A stretch of 64,000 nt of DNA from positions 248,001 through 312,000 of the forward strand of contig NZ_LIXJ01000003.1 of NCBI RefSeq assembly GCF_001905795.1, written 5' to 3'. Shown here piece by piece: positions 28,498-38,290 of the stretch. This stretch comes from Streptomyces sp. CB01580. Its GTDB lineage: Bacteria > Actinomycetota > Actinomycetes > Streptomycetales > Streptomycetaceae. A model generated the notes under the pieces. That model was given only the letters and a program-made list of their open reading frames with translations, was not told where the DNA came from and ran no database searches. A program made the position numbers and the translations under genes. Each line of letters begins with the position of its first letter. Position 1 is the stretch's first letter.

Positions 28498-31400
28498 ATG
28501 TCCTGGCTGTCCAGATTCAGCCTCGCGCAACGAGCCCTGATCGGACTGATATCGATCGTCGCCCTCGTCTTCGGCGCGATCGCGATACCGCAGCTCAAGC
28601 AGCAGCTGCTGCCCACCATCGACCTTCCGATGGTGTCGGTGCTCGCCCCCTACCAGGGCGCGTCGCCCGACGTGGTCGAGAAGCAGGTCGTCGAGCCGCT
28701 GGAGAACTCCATCAAGGCGGTCGACGGCGTCACCGGCATCACCTCGACCGCGAGCGAGGGCAACGCCGTCGTCATGGCGTCCTTCGACTTCGGCAGCGAG
28801 GGCACCAAGCAGCTCGTCGCCGACATCCAGCAGGCGGTGAACCGCGCCCGGGCCCAGCTGCCCGACACCGTGGACCCGCAGGTCGTGGCCGGTTCGACGG
28901 ACGACATGCCGACCGTCGTCCTCGCCGTCACCTCCGACAAGGACCAGCAGGCGCTCGCCGACCAGCTCGACCGCACGGTCGTTCCCGCGCTGGAGGACAT
29001 CGAGGGCGTCGGCCAGGTCTCCGTGAGCGGTGTGCGGGACATCCAGGTCTCCATCACCCCCGACGACCAGAAGCTCGCGGCGTCCGGTCTGAACGCCATG
29101 ACGCTCTCCCAGGCGCTCAAGGCGGGCGGGGCGACGATCCCGGCCGGTTCCTTCTCCGAGTCGGGCAAGAGCCGCACCGTCCAGGTGGGCGGGCAGTTCA
29201 CGTCGCTGAAGCAGATCGAGGACCTGAAGGTCACCGCGACCGACCCGGCCACGGGCAAGTCCGGCAAGGCCGTCCGGGTCGGTGACGTCGCCACCGTGAA
29301 GCAGGAGCCGGCCACCGCGGTCTCCCTCACCCGCACCAACGGCAAGCCGAGCCTCGCCGTGATGGCCACGATGGACAAGGACGGCAGCGCCGTCGCCATC
29401 TCCGACGCGGTCAAGGACAAGCTTCCCGACCTGCGGGGGGACCTCGGTTCCGGTGCCGAGCTGACCATCGTCTCCGACCAGGGCCCCGCCGTCTCCAAGG
29501 CCATATCCGGCCTCACCACCGAGGGTGCGCTCGGCCTGGTCTTCGCCGTCGTGGTGATCCTGTTCTTCCTCGCCTCGCTGCGCTCCACGCTGGTCACGGC
29601 GGTCTCCATCCCGCTGTCCGTGGTCCTCGCGCTGCTCGTGCTCTGGACCCGCGACCTGTCGCTCAACATGCTCACCCTCGGCGCGCTGACCATCGCGATC
29701 GGCCGCGTCGTCGACGACTCGATCGTGGTACTGGAGAACATCAAGCGCCACCTCGGCTACGGCGAGGAACGCCGGACGGCGATCATCACCGCCGTCAAGG
29801 AAGTGGCGGGCGCGGTCACCTCCTCGACCCTCACCACGGTCGCCGTGTTCCTGCCGATCGGTCTCGTCGGCGGCATGGTCGGCGAACTCTTCGGCTCGTT
29901 CTCGCTGACCGTCACCGCGGCCCTGCTGGCGTCCCTGCTGGTCTCGCTGACCGTCGTCCCCGTCCTGTCGTACTGGTTCCTGCGCGCCCCCAAGGGCACC
30001 TCCCAGGACCCGGACGAGGCCCGCCGCCAGGCCGAGGAGCAGGAAGCCCGCAGTCGGCTCCAGCGGCTGTACGTCCCGGTCCTGCAGTTCGCCACCCGGC
30101 GCCGGATCACCAGCATCGTCATCGCGTTCGCGGTGCTGTTCGGCACCTTCGGCATGGCGCCGCTGCTCAAGACCAACTTCTTCGACCCGGGCGAGCAGGA
30201 GGTCCTGTCCGTCACGCAGAAGCTGGCGCCCGGCACCAGCCTGGCGGCCACGGACGCGGCGGCCAGGAAGGTCGAGAAGGTCCTCCAGGACGAGAAGGGT
30301 GTCAAGGACTACCAGGTCACCGTCGGTTCCTCCGGCTTCATGGCGGCCTTCGGCGGCGGCACGGGCGCCAACCAGGCGTCCTACCAGATCACCCTGAAGG
30401 ACGCGGGCGACGCCGAGGCCGTACGCAAGCGCCTGGAGACCGAGTTCGGCAAGCTCGACGGCATCGGCGACACCACCATGTCGGCGGGCAACGGCTTCGG
30501 CAGCCAGGATCTGGCCGTGGTGGTCAAGGCCGCCGACGCGGACGTCCTGAAGAAGGCGGCCGAGCAGGTACGGGCCGAGGTCGCCGAGCTGAAGGACGTC
30601 ACCGACGTCCAGAGCGACCTCGCGCAGAGCGTCCCCAGGATCTCCGTCAAGGCCAACGCCGAGGCGGCGGATGCCGGCTTCGACCAGACCTCGCTGGGCG
30701 CGGTCGTCGCCGGAGCGGTGAGCGGCACCCCGGCCGGCAAGGCCATCATGGGCGACACCGAGCGCGACGTCGTCGTCACCTCCGCCCACCCGGCCACCAC
30801 GATGGCCGAGCTGAAGAAGCTCCCCCTCGGCCCGGTCACGCTCGGCCAGATCGCGGACGTCGAACTGGTCCCAGGACCGGTCTCGAAGACCCGTATCGAC
30901 GGCCAGCGCGCGGCGACCATCACGGCCCGCCCGGTCGGTGACAACACCGGCGCGATCGGCACCGAGCTCCAGAACAAGATCAACGCCCTGAAGCTCCCGG
31001 ACGGCGCCACGGCCACCATCGGTGGTCTCTCCGAGGACCAGAGCGACGCGTTCCTGAAGCTCGGCCTCGCCATGCTGGCCGCGATCGCGATCGTGTTCAT
31101 GCTGCTCGTGGCGACCTTCCGGTCCCTCGTCCAGCCGCTGATCCTCCTGGTCTCCATCCCGTTCGCGGCCACCGGCGCGCTCGGCCTGCTCGTCCTCACC
31201 GGCACCCCGATGGGCGTCCCGGCGATGATCGGCATGCTGATGCTCATCGGCATCGTGGTCACCAACGCGATCGTCCTGATCGACCTGATCAACCAGTACC
31301 GCGCCCAGGGCCTGGGCATCGTCGAGGCGATCGTCGAGGGCGGACGCCACCGCCTCCGCCCGATCCTGATGACGGCGCTCGCGACGATCTTCGCCCTGCT

Positions 31401-31641
31401 CCCGATGGCGCTCGGCGTCACCGGCGAGGGCGGCTTCATCTCGCAGCCGCTCGCGGTGGTGGTGATCGGCGGTCTGATCACCTCGACCCTGCTGACGCTG
31501 CTCCTGGTTCCGACGCTCTACGCGATGGTCGAACTCCGCAAGGAGCGCCGCGCGAAGAAGAAGGCGGACAAGCGCGCCGGGAAGACGGGCACCCCGCTCC
31601 CGTCCGAGGAGACGCGCACGGCGGAGCCGTCGGGCGTGTAG
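28498..31641 (+). CDS. RND-family (HAE1/AcrB-like) efflux transporter
   Basis: 1047 residues, the length of AcrB-type pumps. Twelve membrane helices in the RND arrangement: one N-terminal helix (about 10-30), a large periplasmic-side loop (to about 330), helices 2-6 including the proton-relay GRVVDDSIVVLENIKRH region, a second large loop, and helices 8-12 (VFMLLVATFRSLVQPLILL, MIGMLMLIGIVVTNAIVLID, MALGVTGEGGFISQPLAVV). No membrane-fusion or outer-channel gene is adjacent, as expected in a monoderm. Substrates may be lipids or drugs. ATG at 28498 with GAGAG upstream; terminator follows. Confidence 0.94.
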   Translation: MSWLSRFSLAQRALIGLISIVALVFGAIAIPQLKQQLLPTIDLPMVSVLAPYQGASPDVVEKQVVEPLENSIKAVDGVTGITSTASEGNAVVMASFDFGSEGTKQLVADIQQAVNRARAQLPDTVDPQVVAGSTDDMPTVVLAVTSDKDQQALADQLDRTVVPALEDIEGVGQVSVSGVRDIQVSITPDDQKLAASGLNAMTLSQALKAGGATIPAGSFSESGKSRTVQVGGQFTSLKQIEDLKVTATDPATGKSGKAVRVGDVATVKQEPATAVSLTRTNGKPSLAVMATMDKDGSAVAISDAVKDKLPDLRGDLGSGAELTIVSDQGPAVSKAISGLTTEGALGLVFAVVVILFFLASLRSTLVTAVSIPLSVVLALLVLWTRDLSLNMLTLGALTIAIGRVVDDSIVVLENIKRHLGYGEERRTAIITAVKEVAGAVTSSTLTTVAVFLPIGLVGGMVGELFGSFSLTVTAALLASLLVSLTVVPVLSYWFLRAPKGTSQDPDEARRQAEEQEARSRLQRLYVPVLQFATRRRITSIVIAFAVLFGTFGMAPLLKTNFFDPGEQEVLSVTQKLAPGTSLAATDAAARKVEKVLQDEKGVKDYQVTVGSSGFMAAFGGGTGANQASYQITLKDAGDAEAVRKRLETEFGKLDGIGDTTMSAGNGFGSQDLAVVVKAADADVLKKAAEQVRAEVAELKDVTDVQSDLAQSVPRISVKANAEAADAGFDQTSLGAVVAGAVSGTPAGKAIMGDTERDVVVTSAHPATTMAELKKLPLGPVTLGQIADVELVPGPVSKTRIDGQRAATITARPVGDNTGAIGTELQNKINALKLPDGATATIGGLSEDQSDAFLKLGLAMLAAIAIVFMLLVATFRSLVQPLILLVSIPFAATGALGLLVLTGTPMGVPAMIGMLMLIGIVVTNAIVLIDLINQYRAQGLGIVEAIVEGGRHRLRPILMTALATIFALLPMALGVTGEGGFISQPLAVVVIGGLITSTLLTLLLVPTLYAMVELRKERRAKKKADKRAGKTGTPLPSEETRTAEPSGV

Positions 31642-31661
31642 CCGATCTGCTGAAGACGGCG

Positions 31662-31697
31662 ACGGCCTGTCCCACGTTCACTCGTGGGACAGGCCGT
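31662..31697. terminator. Bidirectional terminator
   Basis: A perfect 15-bp stem (ACGGCCTGTCCCACG with its complement) and a 6-nt loop between the convergent RND and DUF397 genes. Confidence 0.88.
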
Positions 31698-31723
31698 TCC
31701 GTTGTGCCTGCTGTTTCCCGCCG

Positions 31724-31918
31724 TTACTTGAGGGAGTTGACGAAGTCGTTCCAGGCGGGGGCGGAGATGAGGAGCGCGGGGCCGGCCGGCTGCTTGCTGT
31801 CGCGCACGGGGATGGCGCCGGGGATGTTGTCGGCGATTTCGACGCAGCTCCCCCCGTTGGTGTTGCTGTGGCTGCTCTTGCGCCAGCGGGCGTTGCTCAG
31901 CTCGGGGGTGTGTCGCAT
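31724..31918 (-). CDS. DUF397 protein
   Basis: 64 residues with the standard DUF397 landmarks: RWRKSSHSNTNGGSCVEIA near the N-terminus, IPVRDSKQPAGPALLIS in the middle, and WNDFV near the end. DUF397 proteins are very common in Streptomyces and are nearly always paired with an XRE/DUF5753 regulator, as in this case: the ATG at 31918 lies inside the 3' end of that gene (22-bp overlap). The pairs resemble BldB/WhiJ-type developmental regulators or toxin-antitoxin-like modules. Exact role unknown. Confidence 0.93.
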   Translation of the reverse strand: MRHTPELSNARWRKSSHSNTNGGSCVEIADNIPGAIPVRDSKQPAGPALLISAPAWNDFVNSLK

Positions 31919-32739
31919 GGCTTGTAGTCCTCCATAGCCTTTCTGATCAGCTCTGCTGACTCGGCCAGGGAGAGCGCGTTGGCGCGCAGCACCTCGTACT
32001 GTCGACGCCGTTTCAGCACGGTCTCCCGGTCCTCGTGGAGGTAGCCGGTCGAGATGCTTTCTTCGTAGGCCACTGTGGTGTCGTCGGGGAGCGTCAGGAG
32101 ATTGAGGGTGCCGCCCATGAGTGCGTGTGGCCCTGCGCTGAACGGCAGCACCTGAACTTTACAGTTCGGAGTATCCACATGTTCCAAGAGCGAGACCAGC
32201 TGTTTGAGCATGCCCTCTGGGGTACCAACCGGCCGCCTGAGTACGGCCTCATCGAGGATGGCCCAGCGCAGGGGAGCGGCATCGGCCGGCCAATCGCGCC
32301 GTGACATCCGTGCGTTGACCAGTTGCTCTACCTGCTCAGCGTTCAGGTCTTCTTGGCAGCGCAGCAACTCGTATGCGTACTCCCTTGTCTGCAACAGCCC
32401 AGGAACGACCTGCGGCTCATACACCTCTATGACCTCCGCCTTGGCCTCGAAGTCCATGTACCGGCGGTACTGGTCCGGGTGGATCTCCTTCTTCGCCAGC
32501 TCGTACAGCCCGTGGAAGTGCTTGTCCGTCCCGAACGCCGCGTCGAGCCGGGCTGGGATGTCCGGCGGCGGCATCAGGTCGGCCGTCTCGATCCGGGCCA
32601 GCGTGCTCTTGCTGGAGTTCACGACGCCCGCGAGCTGCACGAGCGACAGGCCCGCCCGCTCGCGGTGGCGGCGCTGTTCGGAGCCGAAGTAGTGGCGGGC
32701 GGACAGATAAGGGGTGAGCGGCTGGGGCTTGAACGTCAC
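31897..32739 (-). CDS. XRE-family regulator with DUF5753 domain
   Basis: 280 residues from a GTG at 32739. Helix-turn-helix at about 15-70 (LSLVQLAGVVNSSKSTLARIE), then a DUF5753 ligand-binding-like domain (EPQVVPGLLQTREYAYELL, WAILDEAVLRRPVG, LPFSAGPHALMGGTLNLL, YEESISTGYLHED). This is the WhiJ-like regulator half of a DUF397 pair. Its codon usage is clearly less GC-extreme than the neighbouring housekeeping genes, suggesting lateral acquisition. It is divergent from the small gene at 32889 with about 150 bp between them, where its operator is likely. Confidence 0.93.
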   Translation of the reverse strand: MTFKPQPLTPYLSARHYFGSEQRRHRERAGLSLVQLAGVVNSSKSTLARIETADLMPPPDIPARLDAAFGTDKHFHGLYELAKKEIHPDQYRRYMDFEAKAEVIEVYEPQVVPGLLQTREYAYELLRCQEDLNAEQVEQLVNARMSRRDWPADAAPLRWAILDEAVLRRPVGTPEGMLKQLVSLLEHVDTPNCKVQVLPFSAGPHALMGGTLNLLTLPDDTTVAYEESISTGYLHEDRETVLKRRRQYEVLRANALSLAESAELIRKAMEDYKPCDTPPS

Positions 32740-32888
32740 GGTGCGTGCCTTTCGTGTGTCCCGTTCCCAAGGCCGGGACAGCGGCGCCCTGTTGGGGCGA
32801 GGTTCCCCAGGGCGACGATTGCGGCACACACCGTAACCGTCCTCTCGTGCGGCGCACCAGAGGGCCTGCTCCGGAGGTAGCGACCGAC

Positions 32889-33197
32889 ATGATGTCCGAC
32901 GGACAGGGCCGGGCCCTGCGACTGCTCCCGTGGACCAACGAGCGCGGCGGCCCGTGCTGGCTGAGTACGGCGAACCCGGACAGCCGCATCTCCCGGATGG
33001 CCGACGAACTGGAGGCCGACATGATCGCCTCGGCCGAGTACGTACTGGAGCAGGCCCGGGCGCTGTTGGCGGAGACCGTGGTGGGGGAGCGGGAGCTACG
33101 GTTCGCGGGCACCCGGCTCGCCGAGTCGCTGGGGGACACCCTGCGGATCGCGGAGAGCCGGGGCGGGCGGTTGGAGAGCGGCGAGAACGCCGGCTGA
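32889..33197 (+). CDS. Hypothetical protein next to the DUF5753/DUF397 pair
   Basis: 102 residues from the ATG at 32889, ten bases after GGAGGT (a second ATG follows immediately). The N-terminal half carries LRLLPWTNERGGPCWLST, and the C-terminal half is one long charged helix (ASAEYVLEQARALLAETVVGERELRFA). Resembles small helical proteins accompanying WhiJ-type regulators in Streptomyces; no established function. It points at the caspase-like gene and ends 17 bp from its 3' end. Confidence 0.75.
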   Translation: MMSDGQGRALRLLPWTNERGGPCWLSTANPDSRISRMADELEADMIASAEYVLEQARALLAETVVGERELRFAGTRLAESLGDTLRIAESRGGRLESGENAG

Positions 33198-33214
33198 CAG
33201 CGGGGCGGCGGGCG

Positions 33215-36200
33215 TCAGGCGGTCCCGCTTCCGCTGAGGGCCTGGACGATCCGGAGCCACGTCTCGCCGTGTGGATGGGCGTGCCGGACGCTGAGGGCGA
33301 CGATCTCCTTCAGCAGCCGGGCACGGGTCTCCTCGGGTGCGCGGGGGAGGAGCGTGGCCAACTCGTCCGGTTCGACGCCCTCGACGGCTCCGGCGAGCAC
33401 CATGCCCGCCTGGGCATGGGTGAGGGAGGACAGCCTGTCTTCGAAGACCTGCCCCTCGATGGCCGCCGCGTGCAGCAGCGCGTTGCCGTCCCCGGCCGCC
33501 AACGCCCTTTCCACGTACGCCTGGAGGGCGTCGCGGTCCTCGACGAGGCGGTACGCGGCGTCCATTCCCTCGGTGCGGGTGACATCAAGGACGGCGACGT
33601 GCGCGAGCGGGGTGTCCTCGGACGGCTGGGCCTGGAGGATGCGCGGGCGCTCCTGGAGGAAGGCCCGGGACTCCGCCCAGTCCGCGCAGTCCACCCACTC
33701 CGCCACCTGCTCCGCGAGGATCAGCGGATCGTACGCGGCGGTCACGCCGTGGGCGAGGACGGCCTCGCGGAGCGCGGCGTGCTGCTGTGCGGTGTGCGGG
33801 TCCAGGAGTGCCAGCTCTTCGAGGGCTGTGGCTGTCTCCTCGCTGCTGAGCACTTCGGCATTCCGGGACCAGACATCGCGTGACTGGGACCAGTTGGCCG
33901 CGAACATCCAGGAGCTGACGAGGTCCAGGGTCTCCGGCGACAGGGCGAGCCAGGTGGGTGCGGGGGTGAAGGTCTCTTCTTCCCACGCGGTGCGTACGGC
34001 CTCGGTGTCGCTGTGGGCGCGAAGCGCCCGCCGGGCCCGTACGGTCACGGGGCCCGCGCCGCTGCCGTCCGGCGCGGAGTCACCGGCGAGAAAGGACACG
34101 AGCCCGCGTACGCCGATCGAAGCCTGGGGATCAGGACAGTCCAGCAGGAAAACACTCCGCTCGACCCCGAGACGCCGGGCGGTTGCGGGGTGGGCGGAAG
34201 CGAACTCCGCCACGACCTCGTCGAACTGCCGGATCGCCGACGCGCGGTCGTCGGTGCGGACGAGTGCCCGTGCCAGGTTGGCGAGAGCGGAGACCAGGTC
34301 GGTCGCGAAGGCGCCGGGGTCCGCCAGCGCCAGGGTTCGGTAGGCGGCGACCGCTTCCTCTGCCGCGCGCGCCGCTCCTTTGGCGTCCCGGTTCAGCCCC
34401 AGGTGCTTGCTGAGGCTGCGGAGGGACCGGGCCAGATCTGGGTGGAAGACCTTGGCCTGTTTGACGACGAGTTCACGCAGGAGGCGGACGGCCTCCTGCG
34501 CCGGTGACAGTGCCCTTTCCGGGCTGCCGACGTCGGCGAGATTCTGCGCGAGTGAACTGAGCCCGGCGGCCAGGGTGGGGCGGAACGCGGCGGGGTATTG
34601 CGCTGCCAGTTCGCGATAGATGGCGACAGCCTCCTCCGCTGCCTGTAGCCCCGCTGCAGGATCTCCGGTGCTGTTGAAGTGGTTGGCAAGGTTGTTGAGG
34701 GTGGTAGCCAGGTCAGGGCGGAAGACACCCGGCTGTTGTGCGGCGAGCTCGCGATGGATGACAAGGGCCTCCTGCGCCGCATCGAGCGCCCCTGAGACGT
34801 TGCCGACGTACGCGCGATGAGTGCCGAGGGTGTTGAGTGCGGTAGCGAGCTGGGAGCGAAACGGGCTCGGATCCTGAGAGACGAGCTGTCGATAGACGCC
34901 GACCGCTTCCTCGATGTGGGGCAGAGAAGCAACGGGATCTCCGGCAGCGGCGAGGCAGGAGGCGAGGTTGTTGAGCATCCCGGCCAGGCCCGGGAGGGAC
35001 GCTGTCGGCCGGTCCGCGGCTAGTCTGCGCTGGATGCGCACTGCCTCCCGCGCAAACGGCACGGCGGTAGCTCGGTCTCCGGCGGCGGCCGTCCGGTTGG
35101 CCAAGGTATCCAAGGACAGGGCGAGGGCCGGACTGAAGGCCTCAGGATGCGTCACAGCGAGTTTGGCGTACAGGCGGGCGCACTCCTGCGCCGGGGCGAG
35201 GGCACCCTCGTGGTCTCCGGCTTCGGCGAGCCGGTCCGACAGGTTGCCAAGGGCGTCGGCCAGGTCAGGCCGGAAGGCAACTGGGTGACGCGCGCCGAGC
35301 TCCCGGTAGATGTGTACCGCCTCCTGTGCGGAATCAAGGGCCCTTCCGTGATCTCCGACGTAGGCGCATTCCACGGACAGATTGTGCAAGGAGACAGCCA
35401 GGCCCGGCAGGAGAGCCGTGGGGTGGTGCGCGGCCGCACTTCGCCGGATACGGACCGCTTCCTCGATGTGGGGCAGCGCGTCCGTGTGTGCACCGAGGAG
35501 GCTGAAACTTCTGGACAGGTTGAGCAGGGCGGAGGCCAGGCCGCTCAGGAACTCGCCAGGGTGCTGCGTGGCGAGCTCGCGGTAGATACTGACGGCTTCC
35601 TCGGCGGGCGGCACTGCGCGCCGAAGCTGCCCGCCATCACCCAGGTGTACCGCCAGACTGTTGAGGGCATCGGCAAGGCCGGGGCGGAACGCCTTCGGAC
35701 TCTGCACGACGAGTTCGCGGAAGATGCCAACGGCCTCCTGGACGCACGCAAGGGCCTCGTGGTGGTCACCAATATCGGCCAGGTGACTGCCGAGGGCCAC
35801 GAGGGACGATGCCAGACCCGGGAGTGACGCGACGGCGCCGGAACGGACCAAGGCTTGCTGGATCCGCACTGCCTCCCGGGCGGGGGCCACGGCCCCTTGC
35901 CTATCGCCGGTGGCGGCGCAACGGTTGGCAACCAGATGCAGAGCACCGGCCACTGCCGCTCGATGGGTGCCGGGATGCAACTGCTCCAACTGCTCCGAGA
36001 GGGATAACGCCTCCCGCGCGTGGGCCAGCGCGCCATCCGGGTTCCCTTCCGATCCGAGCCGCTGGGAGAAGAGATGCAACGCCTGGATTAGAAGCAGCGC
36101 CGCGCCCGCCCCGCCCCGCTCCACCAGCCCCCGCAGCATCCCGATTCCCGGCTCACCCGCCCGCGCCGCGTGCTGCGCCAGCCCCCGTACCACGTACGGA

Positions 36201-38290
36201 TCGACCGCCCCCCAGCCGCCGCCCACCGCTCGCCGCTCGACGTGCGCGATGAGTGCGGCCACCGCCACCGCCCCGGCATCGGCGTGCCCCGGCCCCTCCC
36301 GGCCCGCGAGATGTGACACGAACTCGCGGTGGTACAGCCGGTATACCGCCTGTCCGTCCTCGGATTCCTCGACGATGTAGCGGCCGTAGGCGGACAGCAC
36401 CCAGTCCACGTCGCTCTCGTCGTACGACACGTCACCGCCGCCCAGCGCTCCGGCCACCTCCTCCCACACGCCCCCGGCGGGCATGCCGCGCCCGACCGTC
36501 CACGCCAGCGCGGTCAGCAGATCCCGTGCGGCGGACGGCAGTTCGGTGCCGTCCACCCGTAGCCGTACCGGCCCCGTCCGCAGGTCCTCCTCGAAAGCGG
36601 CCTCGACGGAGCCCGGCAGTCCGGTCAGCCACCGGTCGTCCTCGGCGCCACGGCTCCCCGCCAGCAGTGAGCCCGCCACCAGCCGCGCGAACAGGAACCC
36701 GCCGCCCAATCCCGTGGCAAGCGAGGCGACTGCCTCGCCCGTCTCCCGCGCCCGGTCCTCCGGGACACCGGCCGCCGCGCACCGGCGGAACACGTACGCA
36801 CCGATGTCCTCCTGCGTGTGCGGCTCCCGCTCCAGGTCCGCGGTGGTGACACCCGCGCCGATCAGCCGGGCCAGGGCGTCGGGCAGGGTCTCGTTCCCCC
36901 GTCCGTCCTCCTCGATACGGCTGCGCAACGCGCGCTCGCGGGAGCCGAGCAAGACCGGGACCGTCCGGCTGAGCGGGAAGACCAGTTCCTCGATCATGGC
37001 GCGGAGGTGCTCGGCGGGCACCTCGTCCAGGCCGTCCAGCACCAGCACCGGCCGCGGGGACAACTCGCGGAGCTCGCCCCGAAAGTCGTCCGCGTTGCGG
37101 GGCTCCGGAAGCCCGAGCTGCCGGGCCAGCTCCGAGGCCGCCTGGAGAGGGCTCAGGCCCCGCAGATGCACGGAGGCGAGGGAGGAGCGGTCGCGGCGGA
37201 GGCCCGGGTCCGGGTCGTCCTCGCGCAGGCCCCCGTACGCCTCGGTCGCCTTCCGCTGCACGGGATCGGTGAGCGTCGCGACCCGGCCCAGCACTGCCGA
37301 CTTGCCGCAGCCCGCCGGGCCGGTCACCAGGAACAGCCCGGCCTCGTCCGCCTCCAGCCATGCGGCGATCCGGCCCAGCACCGCCTTGCGGCCCGTGAAG
37401 AACCAGCCCTCCTCGCGGTACCCGACCCCGCGAGCCGCGAGCACCAGGTGCTCCACCAGCCGGGCGGGTGCCCCGGGCACATGGCGCGGGTTCGGGAAGA
37501 CCGGCCGCCCGGTGCCGAGCGTGGCGGGCACCGGTGTCTGCCCCTCGCCGCGCCATCGCTCGCCCAGCGCGGCCAGCAGGTCCGGGCCGCTGACGAGCGC
37601 GTTGTGGGTGCTCCACGCGGAGCGGTACTCAGTGGTGGCAGGGCCGGCCCTCAGTACCTCCGCCAATGCGGTGAGCAGGGGGCCGCTGCCGTCCGACGTC
37701 TCGTTGCGCCGACAACTCGCCATGATCCCGAACCATTTGGCCTGGCCAGGAGGTGTGGAGGTGGCCTCCCAACGCCGCAGAGCCCTCTCCAGGCCCCGGC
37801 CCACCGCGTCCCCCGCGTGGCAGGTGTCGATGATCACCAGGATCTGGTCGGCGCCCGAGGCCACCGCGCCATCGACCAGTGTCTCGGCCGAGACGCCCCG
37901 CTTGCTGGCGCGTGCGTCACGCATCACCTGCTCCACGTCGAGATCCAGGTCGCAGAGCGCGAGGCGCAGTTCGTCGTCGATCAGCACACCGTGCCCCGAC
38001 CAGACGATGATCGCGGGCCGCGCGGCCCCCGTTTTCTGCCAGCCCTCGCTCCAGGCGGTGAGGGCTTCGTCGAAGGCCGTCCAGGACGGGTTCCCGCCGC
38101 CCGCCACGTGCGCCGCGATCCCCAGGCCCTCCAGCAGTCCGGCGATATCCTCCATCTGGGCCACTGCCCCGGTCAGCCGGGGAAAGCTCCGCCGGTCGGC
38201 ATACTCCTCGCACACCACGCACAACGCCGTCGCCACCGGCTCGCGTTCGTCGTCGCCTGTCATGCCCGCCACGCCCGCCTCACTCACCAT
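33215..38290 (-). CDS. Caspase-like protease fused to a STAND-type NTPase and TPR array
   Basis: 1691 residues. The N-terminal domain (about 15-245) is a C14/metacaspase-like protease with His100 in IIVWSGHG and Cys157 in [11 protein letters not shown]-loop NTPase follows (about 285-600) with Walker A GPAGCGKS (324-331), Walker [10 protein letters not shown] (415-423) and a helical region after a SRERA sensor-like motif. Then come about 14 TPR-like repeats of 43-45 residues built on GDxxxALxxAQEAV, and a C-terminal helical part of about 300 residues not recognised. The layout is that of a STAND signalling protein: a repeat sensor, an oligomerising NTPase and a protease effector. It is coupled by an 11-bp overlap to the lipase upstream. 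Role in phage or conflict defence is inference. The ATG at 38290 is used; a GTG follows directly. Confidence 0.85.
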   Translation of the reverse strand: MVSEAGVAGMTGDDEREPVATALCVVCEEYADRRSFPRLTGAVAQMEDIAGLLEGLGIAAHVAGGGNPSWTAFDEALTAWSEGWQKTGAARPAIIVWSGHGVLIDDELRLALCDLDLDVEQVMRDARASKRGVSAETLVDGAVASGADQILVIIDTCHAGDAVGRGLERALRRWEATSTPPGQAKWFGIMASCRRNETSDGSGPLLTALAEVLRAGPATTEYRSAWSTHNALVSGPDLLAALGERWRGEGQTPVPATLGTGRPVFPNPRHVPGAPARLVEHLVLAARGVGYREEGWFFTGRKAVLGRIAAWLEADEAGLFLVTGPAGCGKSAVLGRVATLTDPVQRKATEAYGGLREDDPDPGLRRDRSSLASVHLRGLSPLQAASELARQLGLPEPRNADDFRGELRELSPRPVLVLDGLDEVPAEHLRAMIEELVFPLSRTVPVLLGSRERALRSRIEEDGRGNETLPDALARLIGAGVTTADLEREPHTQEDIGAYVFRRCAAAGVPEDRARETGEAVASLATGLGGGFLFARLVAGSLLAGSRGAEDDRWLTGLPGSVEAAFEEDLRTGPVRLRVDGTELPSAARDLLTALAWTVGRGMPAGGVWEEVAGALGGGDVSYDESDVDWVLSAYGRYIVEESEDGQAVYRLYHREFVSHLAGREGPGHADAGAVAVAALIAHVERRAVGGGWGAVDPYVVRGLAQHAARAGEPGIGMLRGLVERGGAGAALLLIQALHLFSQRLGSEGNPDGALAHAREALSLSEQLEQLHPGTHRAAVAGALHLVANRCAATGDRQGAVAPAREAVRIQQALVRSGAVASLPGLASSLVALGSHLADIGDHHEALACVQEAVGIFRELVVQSPKAFRPGLADALNSLAVHLGDGGQLRRAVPPAEEAVSIYRELATQHPGEFLSGLASALLNLSRSFSLLGAHTDALPHIEEAVRIRRSAAAHHPTALLPGLAVSLHNLSVECAYVGDHGRALDSAQEAVHIYRELGARHPVAFRPDLADALGNLSDRLAEAGDHEGALAPAQECARLYAKLAVTHPEAFSPALALSLDTLANRTAAAGDRATAVPFAREAVRIQRRLAADRPTASLPGLAGMLNNLASCLAAAGDPVASLPHIEEAVGVYRQLVSQDPSPFRSQLATALNTLGTHRAYVGNVSGALDAAQEALVIHRELAAQQPGVFRPDLATTLNNLANHFNSTGDPAAGLQAAEEAVAIYRELAAQYPAAFRPTLAAGLSSLAQNLADVGSPERALSPAQEAVRLLRELVVKQAKVFHPDLARSLRSLSKHLGLNRDAKGAARAAEEAVAAYRTLALADPGAFATDLVSALANLARALVRTDDRASAIRQFDEVVAEFASAHPATARRLGVERSVFLLDCPDPQASIGVRGLVSFLAGDSAPDGSGAGPVTVRARRALRAHSDTEAVRTAWEEETFTPAPTWLALSPETLDLVSSWMFAANWSQSRDVWSRNAEVLSSEETATALEELALLDPHTAQQHAALREAVLAHGVTAAYDPLILAEQVAEWVDCADWAESRAFLQERPRILQAQPSEDTPLAHVAVLDVTRTEGMDAAYRLVEDRDALQAYVERALAAGDGNALLHAAAIEGQVFEDRLSSLTHAQAGMVLAGAVEGVEPDELATLLPRAPEETRARLLKEIVALSVRHAHPHGETWLRIVQALSGSGTA

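Noticed and set aside
31724..31918. Toxin-antitoxin pair
   Set aside because: The DUF397/DUF5753 composition matches WhiJ-type regulator pairs; no toxin-like domain is visible, so the label is not supported.
35000..36100. Tandem gene duplication or frameshift in the caspase-STAND gene
   Set aside because: The frame is continuous; the periodicity is explained by diverged TPR-like repeats of 43-45 residues.
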